From assembly GCA_001953115.1 (NCBI GenBank), contig LSSL01000231.1, positions 7,759-20,337 of the forward strand: a stretch of 12,579 nucleotides of DNA, written 5' to 3'. The number at the start of each line of letters is the position of its first letter. The stretch's first letter is position 1. The notes beneath the pieces were generated by a model. That model did no database searches. It was not told where the DNA came from and worked only from the letters and a program-made list of their open reading frames with translations. Below are positions 1 through 9,012 of the stretch, piece after piece. The DNA comes from Smittium mucronatum (taxonomy: Eukaryota; Kickxellomycota; Harpellomycetes; Harpellales; Legeriomycetaceae). A program made the translations under genes and the position numbers.

Positions 1-168
1 CAATTACGAAAAAAGTATATTTCAATTGGACACAGTGCATTTAGATTCAAAAAAAGTGAAAATAAATTTGGAAAAAGTTCAATCAATTCTAGAATAAGTG
101 ATTTGCGGTTCAAATAAAGTGTGATCAAATTCGAAAAAGGTGGGTTTCAATTTGGGATAGGTGGTAAA
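1..168 (+). repeat. left arm: about eight degenerate 21-bp tandem units
   Basis: Unit starts fall at about 1, 23, 44, 65, 84, 106, 126 and 148, so the spacing is 19-22 bases. The loose consensus is CAATTCGAAAAAAGTGAATTT. Units vary a lot, but each keeps an AATT-like start, an A-run and a GT near the middle. The first four to five units pair closely with the right arm; the rest pair only loosely. Confidence 0.7.
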
Positions 169-1199
169 TAGTTATAAAAATATATTCATAAATTTTTGAT
201 ACAATTATATATGATGTACAATTAAAATAATCATCCATCATATTTATAAAAACAGTAAATATATTCGCATCGTATTTTTTAAAAATTATAAACCTCATGA
301 TGATAAAAAAAAAGAAATTTCATGTTTCAATTATTGAATCACACCAAACAAAAAATCTTGTATAATATTAAACAAGTCAAGTTTGTTGAAAATGATCGAA
401 ACTAATCTTAACAAATATAATGTTAAAAAGTTCATAAATACACGAAAAACTAGTTCCATTTTAATTATAATATATCGTCTTTTTTTATATTATATTATAA
501 ATAACACGCGCAAAAACCTTTCATAATAGTTTTGAGGTTATCGAGCTGTCAAAGTCCGATAATTCTCAAAATCATTGCATGTTTTCATGTAGTTTTTACC
601 AAAAATTTTAATTTAAAGTACCAAAAAGTTAACTTGGTTTGGTGTATACTTGGGATGATTTCTCATTTATGTTATATTTATTGAAAATATTTTTAGCCAA
701 ATAAGTGCAATTCAAAATCTTACTTCAATAAATCAATTACAATAAATAGCCCATAATTTAAATTTATAAGCATAGTGATTAAATATCCTCTGTAAAAAAT
801 TGGTTTCAGAGGTATCCATCTAAAGGTATCCAGTATTATAAATTAGTAAAAAGAAATTAAATAATTAAGCCCATGATTAATGGTTTTTTTCATTTATTAA
901 AAATTGATTGTTTTCATTAAACTGACAACCTTGTTTTGGCGATTAAAAAAGAAACATCCTTAAGTAGAAATATATTTTATAATCATTAGTGTAAAAGCAA
1001 CAGCAACATGTTTAATACACATGAAGATTGAATTCCTATTTTTAATCTATCTTGATTTTTTGGAAGTTATAAGTGAAATTAAACCATGGTATAAATATAT
1101 CTTTTCAAAAGTCTCTAATAAAAAATTAGCTAACTCGTATATTATACTCATGTTCTAATTTGAAACAAAAGTATAATAAAAAGCATGATGTCTTAAAGC

Positions 1200-1387
1200 T
1201 ACACATAATTTCCGAATTAGGACTTACTTTTTTTCAACTTGAAGCTAATTATTCTTGAATTGATTGAACTTTTTCCCAATTGATTTTCACTTTTTTGAAT
1301 CTAAATGCACTGTGTCCAATTGAAATTTACATTTTTCGTAACTGTATTTACTTTTTCCGAATTGATTTTCACTTTTATCGAATTTGG
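1200..1387 (-). repeat. right arm: about nine degenerate 21-bp tandem units, inverted
   Basis: Read on the minus strand from 1387 downward, the units begin CAAATTCGATAAAAGTG, CAATTCGGAAAAAGT, AGTTACGAAAAATGT and CAATTGGACACAGTG, and more follow to about 1200. On the plus strand, two near-identical pieces, CTTTTTCCCAATTGATTTTC at 1269 and CTTTTTCCGAATTGATTTTC at 1351, lie 82 bases apart, about four units. This arm mirrors the array at 1-168 and defines the right end of the element at about 1387. Confidence 0.7.
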
Positions 1388-4300
1388 TAGTGAAAATGTG
1401 TAGTAAAATTGAAATTTTCTTTTCCTAAAAATAGCATAGTATAGCTGGTATTCATCTGGCTATAGAATTCGGGATTTATTCACATAAATAATTTAGGAAG
1501 CCTATGTAGTTCGGTTTCCCTCATTTCTGAATAATCCTTAAATGTAATTTTCATCTTTCAAATATCTTATTTGTATGCATTATTCCAAATAAGGGATAAT
1601 ATAACTTCGATAATTATTTAGTGTGTTTTACCTCTATAATCAGAATATTTAAGATTCTAAACAAAAGAATGACATTTCATTTTCAGATGTAGAATTTATA
1701 AGATGTGTAAAAAGAAATTAAATGGATTTTTTTAAGAATTGATTTAAATTATTTAATCTCGAATTTTTTTTAAATAAATGATTATAAACATTAAAAAATA
1801 GTTCAGTAAATTTTATGCAGAAAAATCGTATTTTCTCGAATTTTTCTATAAGTAATTTTCATATTATTAAATATATTTTTTATAACTATCGACATACTTA
1901 TATTATCATTTCAAATATAACCTCCACCAATTAACACTTTATATTGCCAAAGATTAAATTAATAAAACAAATTTTATTTTTTATTTAAACGACCTAAAGT
2001 TGAGAAATGATCAAAAAAAAATAAAGAAAATCACTTTAAAGAATAAATCATACTGAGGTCCATTTATTTGGATTGCAAAGTAACTACAATGAGTTCCAAA
2101 GCAAAAATTGATTTTTTAAGCAAGATATCGTTCTTTTTTGTTATCGCAGTCTATTTTGATATCAGTATTTTACATATTTTTCTTTCCATTGATATAATTT
2201 GTCTTTACGTTAAACTATTCTTAAGTTTTCTTCCAATTTTCTTTAAATATCTTAACCAGAAAAAGTTCTCAAAATCTTGTAAGTTTGCAAAATTTATTAT
2301 ATCATCCGCTAAATAGTTTTTACTATTCCACCTTAGATTTAATATACAAAAAATATGTTAAATCTGGAAGGAATTAAAATCAAGGGCTAAAAGATGAGCG
2401 TGATTTAGTTACTGAATTCTGAATGTATTCCCTCGTCCATATTTAGACTGATTTTCAAGAAATGAAAAATAATCACTATCCTCACAAAACAAGTATTAAT
2501 TTATCGAAATTTTATTGAAAAGTGGAATCGATAATTAAAAAAGATATCATATTCAACACAATCGAATTCTTAGTGGAAAAATAAAACTTAAAGCATTACT
2601 AAACCTAGTTAAAAACCTTTAATTAATCTTTAAAATAGAAAAATGGTTTAGATATCTAGATGAAATAAAATTTCGTATCTTTTCTACGACTTATTGCCAA
2701 AAATCCGAATTTGATTTAAATAAATTTTATGTGTAAATATTATGACATATTTCCTTGTTTTTATAAACTTTTGATAGAACTTGTGGATTTATCCTTTTTA
2801 AAATTCAAATTTTAATAGAATATATATTTACATTAGTATTCCCAGCTCTTTTTTTTAATTTATTGGCTCAATTTAATATGAAAACCAGAATATATAGCTG
2901 TTAAATTTATAGTACTTAATGCTATGACTTACTTTTGTTAGTTTAAGAGTTAAAAAGACTTTTATAAAAAAAAATGCGGTTTTTTGGGGCTAAGAATTTT
3001 TAAAATATTTCACTTGAGAGATCATAATCTTCTATTAACCAGTAAATTATTTTTACGAGTTATAAATATTATTGAATAAAATTCTCAAAAAAATTAGGTT
3101 TTTTCAATTCTTTAAACGCAGAATAATTATAGATTTTTTTATATTACATTTTAACTACAAAGAGATTTTAAAATACTTTATAACATATTATTTTGATGAA
3201 AAAATTATAGAGTGCTTCTAAGAAAAAATATGTATAATTTTTACGAAGGTTTATTAAAGAAAAGTTATAATTGATTTCCCCTGAATTTGATACATAAATT
3301 TCTCTTTTAAATTGCAATTTTTTTGGATAGCAATGTTTTTAATAAATTTCTTTACATTTTTCTTATATTTAGATTTAAAAAATTAATGTTGTATAAAATG
3401 TAACTTTTTAATATAATTATTTATGATATTTCCAAGAAAAATGTTTTAAAATAGATCTTTTAATAATAATTTTATAATATAAACATATTTTTTTAAATCT
3501 AAATATTTAAAAATTAATATATCCAAAATTATAGCGTTTAAAAAACACTAAATTTACTATAAATGCACTAAAAAGCGTATATAATTTAAATTTAAAGCTG
3601 AATACTAAAAAAATCATATATTATACCATTTTTTATAATATACAAAAACTTTGAGAAATATTAAAAACATTATATTTTATTTTATTTTTCCTTTAAAATT
3701 TTTTTTTAAAATTTATTAATATGACTTAAAGAATTCTAATATTTTTTAAATCAAAAGACAATTTAAAATCGTGTGGTTTTATTTTATTTCTCTTGAATAA
3801 AATTTAAATATATTAAGATAGTGTTTCATAATCTCTTGTTATAATAACTTAACTATTTATTATAAAAAAACTATTATTATCAAATTTTAAAAATATTCTT
3901 AATTTTTTTAGTAATCATACAAAATAAACGAATAATTCAAAAAACGACTTAAATATGAATTTAAATTTAACTAAAACAAAACTCGTTTTTTCAAAATAAT
4001 TACGTTAGATATAAAAAAAAATTCTTGGTATAGCATTTTTTTTATCATTATCTAAGCTTTTAATTACATATTCTTCTTAATGTAAATTAATTTTTGAAAT
4101 GTTATTTTATAAAATTAATATATGACTTTGCAAATGAATTATATAATTAGGGAAAACAATAATTATAAATTAAAATTTTCATAATCAGCTGCAATTTTTC
4201 ATTTTAACAATTCAGGATAGTGCCGTAAGGTTTGAATAAGCTTAAATATTTTTTTTCGAAAAAATGACGATTTATTAGAGATAATGAAGAATGATCTGCA

Positions 4301-4905
4301 AATATATAAATAAATTAGCCACTATTTGTTTTTATCGCTTAATAATTTTTCAAATTTATTAAAAGACCCTATAATTTTTTATATTTAAGGCATTCTCAGC
4401 TATTTTATTATTACATCTTCTTTCGTTTAATTTAAATAATAAACAATTATTAATTTAATTTTTCATATATTTTTATTATTGATACTGAAAATGACCAAAA
4501 CTCTTGAATAATCTATTTTTTTTTCTTAAAATGGTAATTATTTACACCAAATATTCTCAGTATGTCGTTTTTATATATGTATTAGCTTCTTTAAAGATTC
4601 TATTTAATTTAAATTAAGTTAACTTTTTTCAATCTCTACTTGCTATATATATTCTGAACAAAAATTACAATTTTAAACCGATGGAAATGAATTTTATTGT
4701 TCCATATAAGTAGCTGAAAAAAATCAATTATTCGGGTATCATTTGGCGCCCATTTTTTTAACCTTAGTGTATCACTAGCTTCTTAGTTCTTTATTTTCAT
4801 TGTGTGAAATATTTCTATTTACTAAATTTACAAAAATAAATTTTTCTGTTTCAAAAATTTAGCCAATAGAAATTTAATTTTTAATTCCAAATTAAAAAGG
4901 TATAG

Positions 4906-4939
4906 ATAATGGCCATTATAATGGGGAAAAACCCTCCAT
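4906..4939. repeat. 14-bp perfect palindrome beside an imperfect hairpin
   Basis: ATAATGGCCATTAT at 4906-4919 is its own reverse complement. It is followed at 4921-4939 by ATGGGGAAAAACCCTCCAT, which can fold into an imperfect stem around the A-run. The GC-containing centre is unusual in this tract. No function can be assigned. Confidence 0.4.
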
Positions 4940-6001
4940 GAGGATGAAAGAATTGTATACAATAAAACTGATACTATTTGTGACCATTTTTTATATTTGA
5001 TTTTTTGTTTAATCTATATATATATTGGTAAAAATAAATTCAGTCAATAAACTTTAGTTTTTTCCTCTTGCAGATTTCTTATTAAATTCCGGGTGAAAGT
5101 GACTTGCGAAAATTAAGCCATATTTTTTTTAGAGAATTTATTGATCTTTCAACATTTCATATTTTTATTTTAGACAGTCTGCCATATTATTAACGCTAAC
5201 CACCTAAAAATTAAATTTAGTAAAATATATAGGCCAAAAATAACAAATAATTTAGCATAATTTATTCAAACCTATGAATAAAACTTTGAAATCAACGAAG
5301 AGATATTATTTTTATAAATAAAAGTAACAGATTTAGATTAGAAAAAATGTTATATATATATAAAAAAAATATGCTTTAAACTAAAAAAAAACCCAATATT
5401 TTTAGTTAAATTTGCTTAATATTAATGATATATTTGCATATATATATGTAAGTTTTATTGAATAAAAGGTAAATTCTGCAGTAAATATATAATCGAATAA
5501 GAATTTTTCGATCGTACGGGGTTAATTTTAGACAAAAAAATAAATAAAAAAATAAAAAATAAAGAAAGTTTAGAAGAGATGTGATATGATGTCAAAGATA
5601 TATTGTAAAGAAAGATATTAATTTATTGTAGAACTATATCTCCTAAAGCTTTATTTTCATGGTTACAAAAATGAGATTAGAGGAAGAAAATTATTTTACG
5701 GGGCCAATTACCTGGCTGAAACAGAAGGTAAATATAGGGATATATTTCTGTGAATAACATATTTTTAGACATAAAAAGTCAATTTTAGTTCAATGGATTT
5801 AAAATTCGCTGAAAAAAAGTTATTAAAGAAATCATAAGTTCTAATAATCATAAAAATACTGAAAATACTTTTTATAGTCACAATAATTAAGAAAAAGATA
5901 TAACAACCATTAAAATAATTGTTTAAAATTAAATTTTTATTTAAATTTTGCTTAAGTTTTCTTTCTTTCATATTTAATGATCACTTTTTTACGTCAGTAT
6001 G

Positions 6002-6018
6002 TATATATATATATATAT
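6002..6018. repeat. TA dinucleotide microsatellite
   Basis: An uninterrupted run of about eight TA units. It is of ordinary type in AT-rich intergenic DNA and is likely to vary in length between isolates. Confidence 0.85.
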
Positions 6019-6239
6019 TAACTTGTTTTTACAAAAAAAAAAGTCAAGTTTGTTTATTTGAAAAAATATAATAATAATATATTTATAAAAAAAATAATCG
6101 CAGAAAAAAAAGCAGCCAAATCAAAAAAAAAACTAAAAGAAACCATATAAAGAGGTTCACTCGTAAAAAAAACTCAATCCGATAAAAAATATAGTTCATG
6201 AAATCTAGAATACAAAAAATAAAAAATTTCGCATGATTA

Positions 6240-6255
6240 CCCCCTCCCCCATCCC
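6240..6255 (-). other. G-rich tract on minus strand
   Basis: The plus strand reads five C, T, five C, AT, three C, so the minus strand has three G-runs (3, 5 and 5) separated by two and one bases. This is the strongest G-tract in a tract otherwise almost free of G and C. It could support a two-layer quadruplex, but it lacks four runs of three. It lies inside a 75-codon minus-strand open frame (6083-6310) that I do not believe is a gene. Confidence 0.5.
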
Positions 6256-7942
6256 GGCTAAATGAAGGAGTGGTACTTAATGAACGATAAATCCAAAAAA
6301 CAGACCCCATTATATACTAATCATAAAAAAATATCCAAAAAACAAATCTGAATGATTATATATAAGTATAAAAGTCATTTTTCAGTGAGTTTGGATTAAA
6401 AAATGTCATTTTGATCATTATATGGAAATTTGATCAAAATCCAGTCAATTTTGAGCTTATTGGATCAATTTAATATTAATATGTATTATTTTTTTTATTT
6501 TGCAATGAAAATCTGTCATATATAAAAGTCGGGAAAAAAAAAAGAATTTCATTTTTTTTGTAATGGTTCTACCCAATATATCCCGGATATTTTATTGTTA
6601 AGATGTGATTTAATGTATTATTTGATACATTCTTTTAATATCAACATGTTTTATAAAAGAATAGAAAACCGAAATAAAAGTTGGGAATTATAGATTAAAT
6701 GGTGTTTATTTTTTTAAGAAAAATTTAAAAAATCGTCAGATTCTAATAAATAAACGAATCAATTCGACATACCGTTTTCATAAAGATTTTAAAAAATCAT
6801 TTTTTCAGCCATTTGATCAAGTTGATAGATGTGATCGGCTAGTACACACACAATTTGTTTTTTAAATTTGAGGTAGGATTATTACAGTTTTTAAACTGGG
6901 CTTAAAAAATATCTAATTATGAAATTTTTCATTCATAAATTTGAAGTATCTATTTCTATCAAAAAGTCTATTTGTTTTTAAAAAAACTCTTTAGAAACAA
7001 ATATTGTGTATTGTTTATAATTTTTTTTTTGCCTTTTAAATAAATCGAAAAAAGATTTTATCGAATTGCAAATAAAATTAGAATCATAAATAAGATAAAG
7101 AATTATTTTTTATTTTTTACATAATCTCGAAAATATGCAGATATATTTCTAATTTGAATAATTTATTATATTGAAAGCAAAGGGCTAAGTAAATCTTGAA
7201 TTTCTTTTTCTCGAATGTAATTATAAGAAATCAATCCTTTATTTTCTAGCAGGAAGTTAAAGTTTATACCAAAAAAGGGTGTAAAAATTATGAAAGGTAT
7301 AGAAAAAATTTTCTTCGTTCAAATATACTTTTTTACAATCAGTTTATTATCTGCCAAAAAACAATTTAAAAAAAAATGAGAAAAAGGCTTAAAAAAGCTT
7401 CTAATATTAGGAAAAGAATTCTTTGAAGTAATAAATGTTTTCTACCAGTTTGGAGGCTTAAATCTAGTATAATTTGAGTTTTATTAAAAACTTAATTTCA
7501 ATAAAGTTTTTCTTCTTTGGTTAAGGAGCAGCGAAGTAATCTCGAAAAATAGTTGTCAAAGGAACCAGACTAGAAAAAAATCTAAAATAAAAGAGGAAAA
7601 TCATCGAAATATGTTTATTATGTTTTTCTACCTACTCAAAAATCGTAAATTAAGCCATAAAAACTAGGCTAATATTATTAAAATCTTGTTGGAAAATCAG
7701 GGTAAAAATAATTGAATTTTGCGATGTGAGCTGGAAAGAAGAGTTAGGTGGGAATTATTTTAAAAAAAATTATTGGTGTTTTCATTAATTTTTTTTGGTT
7801 ATAAAAAAATCTCTTCGTTAAAAAAATTATAACGCGAGCACACATTTTATTTACCCCGCTAAAAGTAGCTTTAAATGTTGAAATCAAAATCCCAATGAAT
7901 TTGTGCTACCTTGTCGAAATTGAATCATTTATTTATATTTCT

Positions 7943-8079
7943 TCAGCTATCCAGACTGGCTGAAAAAAAAACTCCTTGCGGAGTATATCGGATGGTATCT
8001 ATGACTCAAATTTACATTAGGAGTACAGCGGGTAGATCCGCAGAGAAATAAATCAGCGCTGAGGATAGGAATCCTTTTT
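7943..8079. ncRNA. candidate structured RNA island, strand uncertain
   Basis: A GC-richer block packed with short inverted repeats: TCAGC/GCTGA (7943-7947 with 7959-7963), ACTCC/GGAGT (7971-7975 with 7980-7984), ACTC/GAGT (8004-8007 with 8021-8024), GCGG/CCGC (8028-8031 with 8038-8041), the palindrome TCAGCGCTGA (8053-8062) and AGGAT/ATCCT (8062-8066 with 8071-8075). On the plus strand the last hairpin runs into five T (8075-8079), a possible Pol III stop. A loose A-box (TGGCTGAAAAA, 7957) and a poor B-box-like GGGTAGATCC (8030) precede it. On the minus strand the ACTCC hairpin has a GCAA loop (a GNRA tetraloop) followed by nine T. I recognise no known family (not U1, U2, U4, U5, U6, 5S or tRNA). 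A SINE-like relic is also possible. Confidence 0.3.
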
Positions 8080-8325
8080 ATAATTTTAATTCATTTTCTC
8101 TAAAAAAAATTTTTTTAAAATTTTTATTGATGCTATTTTCAAATAATATTCCGTTAAAATAGTAATAATAATTTTATTATTATTATTATTATTAATTTAA
8201 AAAAAAAAAATCCGAATTTATTATCTAAATAAATATCATCCTATATTTAGTAAAAAAGATTTTTTAAATGTTTAGTATAGATAAATAATATTATATACTC
8301 AGATTATACATGTTATCATGATATG
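8080..8325. other. AT-rich spacer with ATT microsatellite
   Basis: No gene is seen. A TTA/ATT triplet run of about seven units spans 8174-8195 and is preceded by AAT triplets that could pair with it. Twelve A follow at 8199-8210. Together they look like slippage-prone simple sequence. Confidence 0.7.
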
Positions 8326-8413
8326 TCATCTAATTTTTACATCCAATTCCCATTTCACCCAACGAATTTCACCCAATTTACATTTAGTACAGATTTTATT
8401 TCACCCAATCCCG
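8326..8413 (-). repeat. left arm of second element: CACCCAAT tandem units
   Basis: CCAAT-like cores begin at about 8330 (CTAAT), 8343, 8359 (CCAAC), 8373 and 8405. The last gap is two periods, with a decayed unit between. Core units read ATTTCACCCAA on the plus strand. In the minus orientation they match the right arm. Confidence 0.65.
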
Positions 8414-8551
8414 TTTGCTCTAAAATAGATAGTTAAATAGTGTTAATATTTTTGGTTTAAAAATCGTTAATATTATTTTTCAAAACCTATACTTTATCGA
8501 AATTCTACAATAATAAACTCAAGAGATTTTTTTTTCTCCAATTTGAAGTTA

Positions 8552-8645
8552 TAGAGTTGGGTAAAAAGTCTATTGGATGAAATATCAATTGGGTGAATTA
8601 TCACTTGATGGTGTGGAATTGGGTGAAATATAATTGGATTAAATG
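8552..8645 (+). repeat. right arm of second element: about six 15-16 bp units
   Basis: TTGG or TTGA cores begin at 8557, 8573, 8589, 8605, 8619 and 8634, so the spacing is 16, 16, 16, 14 and 15. The best units read ATTGGGTGAAATAT. The regular phasing argues against chance recurrence. Confidence 0.7.
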
Positions 8646-9012
8646 CCGTGTAACCATTACACACATATTAAAAAAAATAAAAAGAGCAAAACTATTATAA
8701 TTTTTTATATAATTAAATTTTTTTAAAAAAAAACTATGGTAGGAATCAGTATGAATTGAATTTTACACCATAACAAAGAATGGATAATTTTGAAAGTTTT
8801 TTTCATTAAATTGATACGATAATAAACTAGGAGAAAAAAAGACGTAATAAATGAAAGGTTTGATATAAAGAATTAATTAATCTATTTTGAATTTAGAAAG
8901 AGATGTAGGTATTGAAAAAAAAATAGAACAAACTAAAGTAATGAATTAGCAGAAATGGTTATATAGTAAAAAGAGAAACAGCATCTTGAAAAATAACGAT
9001 TTTTATTATTTA
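8646..9012. other. 3' flank of the PPR gene, no gene seen
   Basis: AT-rich sequence between the second repeat element and the stop codon of the leftward PPR gene. On the minus strand an AATAAA (9007 to 9002) begins about six bases after the stop. This is close for a polyadenylation signal and may be fortuitous in such AT-rich DNA. No open frame or RNA gene is visible. Confidence 0.5.

Larger units (their letters stand above)
1..1390. mobile_element. foldback-like inverted-repeat element, left end cut by window
   Basis: Positions 2-89 reappear in reverse complement at 1257-1343. By eye there are about five mismatches and one A-run length difference, so about 93% identity, including an exact stretch of over 30 bases containing TTGGACACAGTGCATTTAG. 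The arms flank about 1.1 kb of AT-rich DNA in which I see no transposase and no long reading frame. Both arms are degenerate tandem arrays of about 21 bp, the organisation known from foldback-type DNA transposons. The right array continues two units beyond the base that pairs with the left window edge, so the true left end should lie about 40-50 bp outside the window. That prevents checking for a target-site duplication. It is probably non-autonomous. The class assignment is inference; the inverted repeat itself is directly visible. Confidence 0.7.
1391..7940. other. gene-free AT-rich intergenic tract
   Basis: This 6.5-kb stretch contains no supportable gene on either strand. Stops are dense in all frames, A- and T-runs are everywhere, and base composition is clearly more AT-rich than in the PPR gene. 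The few open stretches (an 82-codon one at 2068-2316 plus, a 68-codon one at 5765-5971 minus, a 75-codon one at 6083-6310 minus) have Phe/Ile/Leu/Lys-rich translations typical of random AT-rich DNA. I saw no tRNA B-box, no rRNA-like block and no long inverted repeat. The only local structures are the microsatellite, the C-run cluster and the palindromes listed separately. Confidence 0.6.
8326..8645. mobile_element. second small inverted-repeat element (foldback/MITE-like)
   Basis: The left part carries several ATTTCACCCAA-type motifs and the right part carries the reverse complement, TTGGGTGAAAT, with about 140 bp of AT-rich DNA between. Both arms are short tandem arrays with a period of about 15-16 bp. 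The whole is about 320 bp, contains no reading frame and resembles a miniature, non-autonomous foldback element. Arm pairing is imperfect and I cannot define a target-site duplication. It sits about 370 bp beyond the stop codon of the PPR gene. Calling it a transposon is inference; the mirrored arrays are visible. Confidence 0.6.

Noticed and set aside
1..168. CRISPR array from the regular 21-bp spacing
   Set aside because: There are no conserved repeats separated by unique spacers. The units are degenerate and contiguous, mirrored at 1200-1387, and the sequence is eukaryotic.
2068..2316. 82-codon open frame on the plus strand
   Set aside because: It opens at TTG (first ATG at 2089), encodes Phe/Ile/Leu/Lys-rich low-complexity sequence, has no recognisable motif and lies in gene-free AT-rich DNA.
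5765..5971. 68-codon open frame on the minus strand
   Set aside because: Asn/Phe/Ile/Lys-rich translation expected from random AT-rich sequence; no domain or context.
8053..8079. CTGAGGA at 8059-8065 as a hammerhead ribozyme core (CUGANGA)
   Set aside because: No GAAA follows a stem II in the right place, and the bases are taken up by the AGGAT/ATCCT hairpin.
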